The notes: generated from the sequence alone by a model not told the origin. Positions 1 through 6,355 are shown, numbered from the stretch's first letter. The stretch: 8,081 nucleotides of DNA from JBGVSA01 sp047605765 (GCA_047605765.1 JASGFB010000152.1:1-8081), one strand, 5' to 3'. Numbers and translations: made by a program.

Positions 1-225
1 ATTGAGATCATCAGCATGGGCCTGAAGGCCAGCCTGGACAGCGAGGCCGGTGGCGAACTGGCGCATCGCCTGGGCCGCCTGTACGACTACATGTGCGAAC
101 GCCTGCTGTTCGCCAACGCGCAGAACAACGAAGGGGCACTGACCGAAGTGTCGGGGCTGCTGGATGAACTGAAGAGCGCCTGGGAACAGATCGGCGCCCA
201 AGTTGCGACGGGAGAGGCTGCATGA
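1..225 (+). CDS. fliS: Flagellar export chaperone FliS, C-terminal part (5' end outside window)
   Basis: The reading frame is open from base 1 and ends with TGA at 223-225; 74 residues are visible, roughly the C-terminal half to two thirds of a FliS of the usual 120-150 residues. The visible part has typical FliS features: an early IEII-x-GL segment, a GGE-(I/L)-A-x-x-L-x-x-LYDYM block and a following R-L-L-x-A-N helix, then a terminal helix with a late tryptophan (SAWEQI). FliS is a cytosolic four-helix chaperone that binds the C-terminus of flagellin, prevents premature polymerisation and delivers it to the export gate. The stop overlaps the next start (ATGA at 222-225), so it is translationally coupled to the fliT-like gene. 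The ATG at 16 is internal to the family alignment and is not the real start. fliC/fliD would be expected just upstream, outside the window. Confidence 0.93.
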   Translation: MEIISMGLKASLDSEAGGELAHRLGRLYDYMCERLLFANAQNNEGALTEVSGLLDELKSAWEQIGAQVATGEAA

Positions 226-545
226 TCGACAAACTCGCCATCTATGAACGCATGGCGCAGCTGACCACCGAAATGGTCGACGCGGCGCGTCGAAGTGATT
301 GGGACCAACTGGCCGCCCTCGAAACAATGGTGGCGACCCTGCGTGGTGAACTGCAAGTCGCTGATATCTCTGGCTATGTGGACGACGGCGCCGCCCGTGC
401 GCGCAAGATCGAACTGATTCACCGCATGCTGGCCGATGACCGCACTATTCGCAGCTTTACGGAACCCTGGATGGACAGCGTGCGCACCCTGTTGTCGGGC
501 AACGCACGCCAGCGCAAGCTGAGCGCCGCTTACAACGTGGGCTGA
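222..545 (+). CDS. fliT: FliT-like flagellar chaperone
   Basis: This 107-residue, mostly helical, charged protein starts at the ATG overlapping the fliS stop, with a GGAGAG ribosome site at 211-216. It begins with a helix resembling other FliT proteins (YERMAQLTTEMVDAAR), followed by an acidic/aromatic D-W-D-x-L segment typical of this family, and ends with a basic helix. FliT binds the filament cap protein FliD as an export chaperone; in enterobacteria it also antagonises FlhDC. FliT proteins diverge strongly, so the assignment rests on size, the first-helix pattern and the position directly after fliS. No signal peptide or membrane segment is seen. A regulatory role in this organism is not supported by anything visible. 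Confidence 0.8.
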   Translation: MIDKLAIYERMAQLTTEMVDAARRSDWDQLAALETMVATLRGELQVADISGYVDDGAARARKIELIHRMLADDRTIRSFTEPWMDSVRTLLSGNARQRKLSAAYNVG

Positions 546-588
546 GCGCCATCGCGGCGCGGCCCACGGGCTGGATCGACACGACATC

Positions 589-1782
589 ATGATTCCCATC
601 GACCTGGCCAGCCGGCTGCGCACCCTGATCGCCGCCACAGTCCGTCCTACCGAAGCGATCGCACCGATTCCGGACGATCTGCTGCAGGGCAGCGAAAGCG
701 AATCGTTCGATCTGCGCAGCGGTCAGCGCTTCAGCGCGCAAATCCAGGCTGCCCATGCCGATGGCACCTTCCGTGCCACCAGCCCGGCGGCGTCCCGCCC
801 CTTTATCCTGTCGCTCGCCTTCCCCGCCAAAGCCGGCGACATGCTCGAGCTCGAAGCGGTCGAGACACGCACCGACGGCACCATACAGGCCCGTCTGGCC
901 GACGGCGAAGACGCCCTCGCCCGCCCCACCATTTCGCCCGCCGGCAAGCTGATCGGCCAGGTTCTGGCCGGCCGCTGGGGCGAACCCCGGCCCGTCGTAC
1001 TGGCGCAGGGGCAACCCATCGTCAACGCCCCGCCCGCGCACGGCAGCGAAAACCTCGCACCCGCCCTGCGCCAGGCGGTCACGCAGAGCGGACTGTTTTT
1101 CGAAGCCCATCAGGCGCAATGGCTCAACGGCGATATGCCGACCACCCAACTGCTGGCCGAGCCGCAAGCCCAGGAAGGCCTGCGGCAACTGGCGCAGAAC
1201 ATGACGCCGGAACGCCTGGCGCAACTGCCGCCCAGCGTGCGCGAAGCAGTGGCCCGCATGCACGCCCAGGACCCGACGGTCAGCGCCCGGGCGCAAGGTG
1301 AAAACGCCGCGCGCGCCCCGGCCGACACCCCCACCGGCGCTGCGGCCATGGCCATGAGCGATGCCGCCGACAGCCTGCCGAGCCTGGCACGCGACACCCT
1401 CGCCATGCCCGAACGCCTGGTGCCGATCGTCCACCAGCAGCTCGAATCGATGGCCACCCACCACATCGCCTGGCAAGGCCAGGTGTGGCCTGGTCAGACC
1501 ATGCAGTGGGATCTGTACGAACCGCCCGATGGCGGCGCCGGCTCGGCCTACGAAGACGAGGCGCGCGAATGGCGCAGCACCTTGCGCCTGACCTTGCCAG
1601 GTCTTGGCGGCGTCGAAGCCCGCATCGTGTGGACCCCGGCCGGCGTAGCGATCCGCCTTGATGCCAGCGAAGCGGGCACGGCGCATGCGATGCGTCAGAA
1701 CGAAACCGTACTGGCCGACGCGCTGGAAGCCGCTGGCGTCCCCCTGACCGCCATGGCGGTAGCACATCATGTTGTGGGATAA
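589..1782 (+). CDS. fliK: Flagellar hook-length control protein FliK-like
   Basis: The protein has 397 residues, at the short end for FliK. The N-terminal and middle parts (about 1-270) are low-complexity, rich in Ala, Pro and Gln, as expected of the flexible molecular-ruler region. The C-terminal part (about 277-397) matches the Flg_hook domain: an L-V-P-x-V-x-x-Q-L-E helix, a W-x-G-x-V-W-P-G-Q strand, an L-x-L-x-LPGLG-x-V segment, and a final helix before A-x-A-H-H. FliK is exported during hook assembly; its C-domain contacts FlhB and switches export from hook to filament substrates. The ATG at 589 has only a weak ribosome site, but upstream in-frame sequence looks non-coding. The 3' end overlaps the FlhB-like gene by 14 bp, joining the ruler to a homologue of the domain it is known to contact. 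Confidence 0.85.
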   Translation: MIPIDLASRLRTLIAATVRPTEAIAPIPDDLLQGSESESFDLRSGQRFSAQIQAAHADGTFRATSPAASRPFILSLAFPAKAGDMLELEAVETRTDGTIQARLADGEDALARPTISPAGKLIGQVLAGRWGEPRPVVLAQGQPIVNAPPAHGSENLAPALRQAVTQSGLFFEAHQAQWLNGDMPTTQLLAEPQAQEGLRQLAQNMTPERLAQLPPSVREAVARMHAQDPTVSARAQGENAARAPADTPTGAAAMAMSDAADSLPSLARDTLAMPERLVPIVHQQLESMATHHIAWQGQVWPGQTMQWDLYEPPDGGAGSAYEDEAREWRSTLRLTLPGLGGVEARIVWTPAGVAIRLDASEAGTAHAMRQNETVLADALEAAGVPLTAMAVAHHVVG

Positions 1783-2092
1783 GCCCGCCCCGCGCGGCCA
1801 GGCCGTCGCCCTCGCTTATCATGCCGGCGAAGGCGCGCCACGCGTGGTGGCCAAGGGACAAGGGCTGATCGCCCAGGAAATCATCGAGCGCGCGCGCGAA
1901 GCGGGCGTGTATGTTCACGAGTCGGCGGATCTGGTCAACCTGCTGATGCAGGTCGATATCGACACCCACATCCCGCCCCAGCTGTATGTCGCCATCGCGG
2001 AGCTGCTGGCCTGGCTATACACCCTGGAGGCCAGTCATGGCACGCCACGCAAGGGGCTCGATGCTATAGTCTCCGCCGCTGCGCAATCCTGA
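1769..2092 (+). CDS. Stand-alone FlhB C-terminal-domain protein (FhlB/YlqH type)
   Basis: This 107-residue soluble protein matches only the cytoplasmic C-terminal domain of FlhB/YscU/HrcU. It has an AVAL-x-Y strand, P-x-V-V-A-K-G-x-G-L-I-A, an I-I-E-x-A-R-E-x-G-V-Y-V helix-strand, an L-x-x-x-D-I segment, I-P-x-x-L-Y-x-A-I-A-E-L-L-A-W-L-Y, and a short tail. No transmembrane segments are present, and the N-P-T-H autocleavage loop that precedes this region in FlhB is missing, so it resembles the fragment left after cleavage. Such FhlB proteins can partly substitute for the FlhB C-domain in related bacteria. Its start lies inside fliK, so translation is coupled. The neighbourhood supports a role at the substrate-specificity switch; that role here is inference. 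Confidence 0.87.
   Translation: MLWDKPAPRGQAVALAYHAGEGAPRVVAKGQGLIAQEIIERAREAGVYVHESADLVNLLMQVDIDTHIPPQLYVAIAELLAWLYTLEASHGTPRKGLDAIVSAAAQS
2065..2070 (+). promoter_or_regulatory. Possible extended -10 promoter element for the ycgR-like gene
   Basis: TATAGT preceded by TG and one base (TG at 2062-2063) matches an extended -10 box, five of six against TATAAT. It lies in the 3' end of the FlhB-like gene, 34 bases before the ycgR-like ATG. No good -35 is seen 16-18 bases upstream, which extended -10 promoters can tolerate. It would allow ycgR expression apart from the flagellar operon. Confidence 0.3.
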
Positions 2093-2104
2093 CACTCCGG
2101 CCAC

Positions 2105-2872
2105 ATGAGTACAGCAACCGCTAACGGCCCCGACGTTCTTCGGACTGATGACTATCAGCAATACCTGCTGCATGAAAGGCGGGAAATTGCGTTCGTCATC
2201 CGCCAGTTGGTGGCCAAGCGCACCAACGTGACGGCTTATTTCGGCGACAGCACGCGTTTTTTGCCGACCACGGTCATCGGCATCGACGAAGATCGCCGCC
2301 AGGTATTCATGGATCTGTCCATCGATGACCAGCTCAATGCCTCCGCCCTGCGCGCCGGCCGCCTGCTGTGCATCACCGCGCTGGACAAGATCCGCATCCA
2401 GTTTCCGCTCGAACGCATCGAACCAGCCACCTACGACGGCCTGCCGGCGCTGCGCGCGCCCCTGCCCGACCTGCTGCTGCGCCTGCAACGCCGCGAGCAT
2501 TACCGGCTGGTGGTGCCCCTGACGCAACCGCCCGAATGCCGAATCATGGTGGACAAGGAGCGCGGCGAGATCATCGACGCGCGCGTACTGGATATTTCCG
2601 GTGGCGGCATCGCTTTCCTGCTGCCGCTGTCGGCCACCATGTTCGCCATGGACGCCCTGTTCGAGGATTGCCGCATCGAGCTGCCCGAGCACGGCGTCAT
2701 CGGCACGCAGCTACGCGTGCGCAACGTGGCACGCATCCAGCAGGTCAATGGCAACGAATTGCTGCGCGTCGGCTGCCAGTTCGTCGGCCTGCCCACGCCG
2801 GTGGCCAACACCATCCAGCGCTACATCCTGCGCATCGAGCGCGAACGCAAGGCGCGCGGCATCGTCCAGTGA
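2105..2872 (+). CDS. ycgR: YcgR-family flagellar brake protein (YcgR N-domain plus PilZ)
   Basis: The protein has 255 residues, close to YcgR (about 244). The N-terminal YcgR domain spans about residues 15-120 and includes an I-x-x-x-L-x-x-K-R stretch and a central beta-sheet region ending at an F-P-L-E-R-I segment. The PilZ domain follows: c-di-GMP binding motif R130-x3-R134, then D163-x-S165-x-x-G168, both complete, then the beta-barrel ending with a G-C-Q-F strand at about 223-226. On binding c-di-GMP, YcgR proteins contact the flagellar motor (FliG/MotA) and slow or bias rotation. The gene sits 12 bases after the FlhB-like stop, so it is probably part of the flagellar operon, with a possible own promoter. 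The ribosome site is weak. No membrane segment is present. Confidence 0.9.
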   Translation: MSTATANGPDVLRTDDYQQYLLHERREIAFVIRQLVAKRTNVTAYFGDSTRFLPTTVIGIDEDRRQVFMDLSIDDQLNASALRAGRLLCITALDKIRIQFPLERIEPATYDGLPALRAPLPDLLLRLQRREHYRLVVPLTQPPECRIMVDKERGEIIDARVLDISGGGIAFLLPLSATMFAMDALFEDCRIELPEHGVIGTQLRVRNVARIQQVNGNELLRVGCQFVGLPTPVANTIQRYILRIERERKARGIVQ

Positions 2873-2896
2873 GGGTCGGCCGTGCCTGCGGGCGCG

Positions 2897-2932
2897 GCGG
2901 CAAAGTGCTAAGGTTGCGCTTTTGCACGCCGC
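2897..2932 (+). other. Imperfect hairpin in the ycgR / UPF0303 intergenic gap
   Basis: GCGGC (2897-2901) and GTGC (2905-2908) pair with GCAC (2924-2927) and GCCGC (2928-2932), giving nine base pairs with a three-A bulge and a 15-base loop. No U-tract follows, so it is not a convincing intrinsic terminator. It is 12 bases before the next ATG and could sit in that gene's leader. Confidence 0.3.
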
Positions 2933-2944
2933 ATAGCGTCGATC

Positions 2945-3442
2945 ATGAGCCTCGAACAAGACATCGTCCAAGTCGCCCTCCAAGAAGAAAGACTGCGTTT
3001 CGATAAATTCGACAACGCCACCGCCTGGGATCTGGGCCATCGCCTCAAGGCGGCAGCCGAGGCGCGCGGCGCCGCCGTCGCCATCGATGTGCAATTGCAC
3101 GGCTTCCCGCTGTTCTTCCACGCCATGCCCGGCACCACGCCCGACAATGCCGAATGGATCCGCCGCAAGCGCAACGTCGTCATGCGCTGCCATCGCAGTT
3201 CGTATGGCGTCGGCCTGCGCATGCAGAGCATGCAGACCAGCTTTGCCGAGCGCTATGGCACGCCGGTTGCGGATTACGCCACGCACGGCGGGTGCTTTCC
3301 GATCTTTGTGCGCGGCGTTGGCTGCGTGGGCACGGTGGGCGTGTCCGGCCTCCCCCAGCGCGACGACCATGAACTCGTCGTAGCGGTGCTCGCCGACATG
3401 CTCGGCCTGCCCCTGGAAGAGTTGAAACTACCCAAGGAGTGA
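2945..3442 (+). CDS. UPF0303 / HbpS-GlcG-like protein (heme-degrading domain family)
   Basis: This 165-residue cytosolic protein matches the UPF0303 (YBR137W-like) branch of the HbpS/GlcG fold. Recognisable blocks are the central F-x-L-F-F-H-A-M-P-G-T with P-D-N-x-x-W-I-x-R-K-x-N (residues about 54-77), an H83-R-S-S motif, and a glycine-rich C-terminal region (Y-x-x-H-G-G-C-F-P-I, then V-x-G-S/T-x-x-V-S-G-L-P) followed by a D-H-E-L helix. Databases often label the family heme-degrading, from HbpS, but the biochemical role of this branch is uncertain, so only the family is claimed. No signal peptide is seen. Its last codons contain the ribosome site of the following chagasin-like gene. A 72-bp gap separates it from ycgR, so it probably begins a new transcription unit. 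Confidence 0.85.
   Translation: MSLEQDIVQVALQEERLRFDKFDNATAWDLGHRLKAAAEARGAAVAIDVQLHGFPLFFHAMPGTTPDNAEWIRRKRNVVMRCHRSSYGVGLRMQSMQTSFAERYGTPVADYATHGGCFPIFVRGVGCVGTVGVSGLPQRDDHELVVAVLADMLGLPLEELKLPKE
3434..3439 (+). promoter_or_regulatory. Ribosome binding site of the chagasin-like gene, inside the previous gene
   Basis: AAGGAG forms the last two codons (Lys-Glu) of the UPF0303 gene and lies seven bases before the ATG at 3447. It is the strongest Shine-Dalgarno site seen on this strand, fixes the start, and implies translational coupling of the pair. Confidence 0.75.
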
Positions 3443-3446
3443 CACC

Positions 3447-3866
3447 ATGCGGGGTCTGCTTGGTGCGGCGCTGGCCGCTGCGATGCTGGCCGGCTGCAGC
3501 CTGATGCCATCGTCTTCGGACAGCGGCGCGATACCCGGCGCCGGTCTCGTCCGACTCAACGACGCGGACAGCGGCAAGGACATCTTCGTGCGCACCGGGC
3601 AGACCATCGAGATCATGCTGGCCGCCAATCGCAGCACGGGGTTTTCGTGGTCGATGGTGGCCGATGCATCCACCATCGTCACCACCGCCGGCCAGCCCAC
3701 CTATACCGACAACAAGGGCCAGAGTATCGGCCGGGGCGGCATCGAGACCTGGCGCTTCAAGGCCAATCGGCAGGGCACGCAGACCCTGCGCTTCGAATAC
3801 CGCCGCGCCGCCGACAAGAACGCGCTCCCGTCGCGCACCGCCGCCTTCAACATTCGCGTCAATTGA
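3447..3866 (+). CDS. Chagasin-family (I42) cysteine-protease inhibitor lipoprotein
   Basis: The protein has 139 residues. The N-terminus is a lipoprotein signal: basic start, hydrophobic alanine-rich core, and lipobox L14-A-G-C17, so Cys17 would be lipidated. Ser18 at +2 suggests outer-membrane sorting. The mature part has the chagasin immunoglobulin-like pattern: strand and loop N61-R-S-T-G-F-S-W68 (family N-P-T-T-G-Y/F), then G95-R-G-G98 followed by I-E-T-W-R-F, then a late L-R-F-E-Y strand. The third inhibitory loop, usually R-P-W, reads R119-R-A-A, so its tryptophan is missing. Chagasins block papain-like cysteine proteases by inserting the three loops in the active site; the target here is unknown, and the altered loop may mean weaker or different binding. 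It starts four bases after the UPF0303 stop. Confidence 0.87.
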   Translation: MRGLLGAALAAAMLAGCSLMPSSSDSGAIPGAGLVRLNDADSGKDIFVRTGQTIEIMLAANRSTGFSWSMVADASTIVTTAGQPTYTDNKGQSIGRGGIETWRFKANRQGTQTLRFEYRRAADKNALPSRTAAFNIRVN

Positions 3867-3884
3867 AGCCACATCGCGTATCAC

Positions 3885-3914
3885 TGGTCACAGCGGGGCT
3901 GTCTGCCGTAGCAT
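3885..3914 (+). promoter_or_regulatory. Possible sigma-70 promoter for the cation transporter
   Basis: TGGTCA (3885-3890), an 18-base spacer and TAGCAT (3909-3914) each match four of six consensus bases. They lie in the 76-base gap before the transporter start at 3943. The match is modest and could be chance. Confidence 0.28.
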
Positions 3915-3942
3915 CGCGCCCGTCGCCACGCACGCCGTCCTC

Positions 3943-4839
3943 ATGACCGAACCCAACACCGCCATCGCCCGCGCCGACGCCACCTCTCGCTACCTGTGGC
4001 TGTCGGTGGTGGCCGCCATCGCCACCATCGCCCTCAAGTTTGCCGCATGGCGGAGCAGCGGGTCGGTCGGTCTGTTCTCGGACGCGCTCGAATCCTTCGT
4101 CAATCTGGCCGGCGCGGCCTTCGCGCTGGGCATGATCAGCGTCGCCCGCACGCCGCCGGATGAAGACCATCCCTTCGGTCACAACAAAGCGGAATATTTT
4201 TCGAGCGGCTTCGAAGGCACCCTCATCTTCGCCGCGGCGGTCGCCATCCTGGTCACCGCCATCCCACGCCTGTGGCAGCCCACGCCGCTCGAATCGCTGC
4301 ACGTCGGGCTGGTGTTCTCGGCACTCAGCACAGTGCTCAACTTCGTCGTCTCGCGCGTGCTGATGAACGCCTCGCGGCGCCTGCATTCGATCGTGCTGGA
4401 AGCGGATGCGCGCCACCTCATGACAGACGTATGGACTTCCATCGGCGTCATCGGCGGGCTGGTGGGTGTCATGGTGTCGGGCTGGCAGTGGCTGGATCCG
4501 GTGATCGCCATCGCGGTCGCGCTGCACATCATGTTTGAAGGTGCGCGCCTGATGCGCGCTTCGGTCGGCGGCCTGATGGATCTGGCACTGCCCGGCGAAG
4601 ACATCGAACGTATCGATGCCACGCTGGCTCGCTTCGATCCGCTGGGCGTGCACTTCGCCGACATCAAGACACGTCGCTCAGGCAGCGAGCGTTTCGTTCA
4701 CCTGAATGTCCTGGTACCGGGAGATTGGCGCGTGGACCGTTCGCACGCCTTGCTGGACGAAATCGAAGACAGCATTTCACAGGCCCTGGGCGGCGCCCAG
4801 GTGACCACGCACCTGGAGCCGCTCGGCAAACACGGCTGA
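3943..4839 (+). CDS. Cation diffusion facilitator (divalent metal/H+ antiporter)
   Basis: From the ATG at 3943 the protein has 298 residues, the usual size for FieF/YiiP-type transporters. About six membrane helices span residues 17-200, and a cytosolic ferredoxin-like C-domain spans about 205-298. Family motifs are S46-D47-A-L-E-S in helix 2, D75-H-P-F-G-H80-N-K-A-E in the following loop, and H157-x3-D161 in helix 5. In YiiP the helix 2 pair is D45/D49; here the second place is Ser51, with Glu50 beside it, so metal preference cannot be read off. It exports divalent cations (Zn, Fe, Mn, Co or similar) across the inner membrane. An open frame reaches back to 3664 but runs through the chagasin gene and is not membrane-like, so 3943 is preferred. 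Confidence 0.9.
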   Translation: MTEPNTAIARADATSRYLWLSVVAAIATIALKFAAWRSSGSVGLFSDALESFVNLAGAAFALGMISVARTPPDEDHPFGHNKAEYFSSGFEGTLIFAAAVAILVTAIPRLWQPTPLESLHVGLVFSALSTVLNFVVSRVLMNASRRLHSIVLEADARHLMTDVWTSIGVIGGLVGVMVSGWQWLDPVIAIAVALHIMFEGARLMRASVGGLMDLALPGEDIERIDATLARFDPLGVHFADIKTRRSGSERFVHLNVLVPGDWRVDRSHALLDEIEDSISQALGGAQVTTHLEPLGKHG

Positions 4840-4853
4840 GGCCGCCAGTCGGT

Positions 4854-5609
4854 TCAGCCAGCGCGGCCGCCACATACCGGGCACCCCGGATCGCGGCCGT
4901 AGCGCATCGTGCGCATCTCCATGGTGAGTGCGTCGATGAGCAGCAGGCGTCCGACCAGGGGCTCGCCGCACCCGGCAATCAGCTTGATCGCCTCGATGGC
5001 CTGGATACTGCCCACCAGACCCGTGAGCGGCGCCAGCACCCCCATCACCGCACAGCGCATCTCCTCAACGTCGTCGCCCTGCGGAAACAGGCAGTGGTAG
5101 CACGGCCGATCGGCCTGACGCAGATCGAACACCGACACTTGCCCCGCAAAGCGGATGGCCGCTCCTGACACCAGGGGTATGCGATGCGCCACGCAGGCGC
5201 GATTGACGGCGTGACGGGTGGCGAAGTTATCGCTGCAATCGAGTACCACGCTCGCGCGTGCAACCTGAGCATCGAGCTCATCGCCCTCCAGGCGGCGATG
5301 CACGGCCTCGACGCGCGCCTCGCGATTGAGGCGGGCCAGCGTGTCGCGGCCCGACTCAACCTTGGGCTGGCCGATGCTGTGTTCCCCATGCAGGATCTGG
5401 CGCTGCAGATTAGTCAGGTCGACCGTGTCGCCGTCGCACAGAACCAGTTCCCCAACCCCGGCACTGGCCAGATACATGGCCGCCGGCGAACCCAGACCGC
5501 CGGCACCAACGATCAATATGCGGGCGGCCAGCAAGGCGGCCTGGCCATCGACGTCGATCTCGGGCAGCAGGATATGGCGTGAATAACGCAGAAGTTGTTC
5601 GTCGTTCAT
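4854..5609 (-). CDS. moeB: MoeB/ThiF/HesA-type E1-like adenylyltransferase
   Basis: This 251-residue protein matches the length of MoeB/ThiF (about 250). It opens with L-L-R-Y-S-R-H-I-L-L-P, the usual start of this family. The ATP-binding G35-A-G-G-L-G-S-P motif follows, then D59-x-D61, N67-L-Q-R70, K83 and D124-C-S-D127-N. A zinc site is formed by C170-x2-C173 and C243-x2-C246. Cys186 is at the place of the conserved cysteine of MoeB/ThiF. These enzymes adenylate the C-terminal glycine of a ubiquitin-like sulfur carrier: MoaD for molybdopterin, ThiS for thiazole, or a related one. No moaD, thiS or rhodanese gene is in the window, so which carrier is used cannot be told; moeB is the commonest label for this form. 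The gene converges on the transporter and has no strong ribosome site. Confidence 0.88.
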   Translation of the reverse strand: MNDEQLLRYSRHILLPEIDVDGQAALLAARILIVGAGGLGSPAAMYLASAGVGELVLCDGDTVDLTNLQRQILHGEHSIGQPKVESGRDTLARLNREARVEAVHRRLEGDELDAQVARASVVLDCSDNFATRHAVNRACVAHRIPLVSGAAIRFAGQVSVFDLRQADRPCYHCLFPQGDDVEEMRCAVMGVLAPLTGLVGSIQAIEAIKLIAGCGEPLVGRLLLIDALTMEMRTMRYGRDPGCPVCGGRAG

Positions 5610-5709
5610 GGGTCAGGCATGCAGCGGGGGGGATGCAGCAGCTTAACGCACGTCGGTGGCACTGAACATGGCACCCAGCACGCCGCCAGGACGAAGATCG
5701 GCACCCGCC

Positions 5710-5766
5710 AAAAGAAAAAAAGCGCCCGACCATGCACATGGCATCACGTGCATGAAACATGGCGCT
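5710..5766 (-). terminator. Rho-independent terminator downstream of the AP2-domain gene
   Basis: Read on the minus strand, a six-pair outer stem (AGCGCC/GGCGCT, 5761-5766 with 5721-5726) encloses an inner stem whose arms are CATGCAC/GTGCATG (5748-5754 with 5731-5737). The inner stem extends by one pair and two more to a four-base loop. It is followed by seven T, C and four T (complement of 5710-5721). The extending pair is G-U on the minus-strand RNA but an A-C mismatch on the plus-strand RNA, which agrees with minus-strand use. It lies about 56 bases beyond the AP2 gene stop and would separate it from the moeB gene. Confidence 0.65.
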
Positions 5767-5780
5767 GCATGGACGACGGC

Positions 5781-5802
5781 CGGCGCCACTTGCGTGGCGC
5801 CG
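5781..5802 (-). repeat. Perfect 9-bp hairpin just after the AP2-domain gene
   Basis: CGGCGCCAC (5781-5789) and GTGGCGCCG (5794-5802) form a perfect stem around the loop TTGC. It begins 19 bases past the stop of the minus-strand gene. There is no T-tract after it, so it may act as a 3'-end stabiliser or pause site ahead of the stronger terminator at 5710-5766. Confidence 0.6.
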
Positions 5803-5821
5803 CCGGGTCATGACATGACGA

Positions 5822-6355
5822 TCAGGCGGCGAGCTTGCGCGCTTCGTCGCTGCTGCTGCGGCGACGGCCCGGCTTGCGGCGCACCGCACCCGGATCGAAC
5901 TGGCCTTCGAGCGCCTTGAGGGCGTCCTTGCGGGCCTTCAGCGCATGCTTGAACGCGCCTTCTTCGCCGTACTTCTTGACCGAGAACTTGACACGCTTGC
6001 GGCGGCCATCGGGCAGCGGCCACGATGCCACCCAGAACCAGCGCTGCTTGTCTTCCGGCAGATCACGGGTTTCGGATGCGCAATAGCGGCATACGCCCAC
6101 GACGCCCGAACGGTTGTTCTTTTTCACGATGTTCGAGTATTCGCGCATCGAGAACGGCGGGTGCTTGGCGATGATCTCGTCGCGGAACGCCTTGGCGGCA
6201 TTGAACGCGCGCGTCTTGCCCCCAAACACACCGTCAGAGAAATGCTTGCGGTAGATGACTCCTCGCCTCTGAATCGTGACGAGCCAGCCATGGGTGCGGC
6301 TCAACTCGTTGTCCACCCGGCTAATTCCATACACACTGCTTCGACTCACGTCCAT
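5822..6355 (-). CDS. Protein with two AP2-like DNA-binding modules and a basic tail
   Basis: From the ATG at 6355 the protein has 177 residues. Module one (about 9-65) has the AP2 layout: G10-I-S-R start, a beta strand with W24-x-V-x-I, R30-R-G, a strand Y35-R-K-H-F39-S, then an amphipathic helix rich in Ala (R49-A-F-N-A-A-K-A-F-R-D). Module two (about 83-149) repeats it: S83-G-V-V-G-V start, W106/W108/W112 strands, G117-R-R-K-R-V-K-F124-S-V, K127-K-Y-G and an Ala-rich helix with R142. The tail (about 158-166) is R/K/P/G-rich, like an AT-hook. AP2 modules bind DNA; in bacteria they are usually fused to HNH homing nucleases, but no nuclease motif is present. A transcription factor role is inference. 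The frame also allows GTG at 6349, six bases from GGAGA, and a TTG at 6406. Confidence 0.78.
   Translation of the reverse strand: MDVSRSSVYGISRVDNELSRTHGWLVTIQRRGVIYRKHFSDGVFGGKTRAFNAAKAFRDEIIAKHPPFSMREYSNIVKKNNRSGVVGVCRYCASETRDLPEDKQRWFWVASWPLPDGRRKRVKFSVKKYGEEGAFKHALKARKDALKALEGQFDPGAVRRKPGRRRSSSDEARKLAA

Noticed and set aside
457..1770. 437-codon open frame on the minus strand opposite fliK
   Set aside because: It is a shadow of the GC-rich fliK codons; its residues are low-complexity Gly/Arg/Ala with no recognisable domain, whereas the plus strand has a clear Flg_hook domain.
2711..3370. 219-codon minus-strand open frame opposite ycgR and UPF0303
   Set aside because: It covers two well-supported plus-strand genes and shows no motif or ribosome site.
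3664..3942. Upstream extension of the cation transporter frame
   Set aside because: The extra residues are Pro/Arg/Ser-rich and run out of frame through the chagasin-like gene; the 3943 ATG gives a normal family length.
5619..5639. ATGCAGC direct repeat flanking seven G just before the moeB start
   Set aside because: Short, two copies only, no symmetry or known site; could be chance, and it does not provide a ribosome site.
5595..5813. Possible small plus-strand gene in the moeB-AP2 gap
   Set aside because: Its translation is Cys/Gly/Arg/His-rich without a ribosome site, and it runs through the terminator hairpin.
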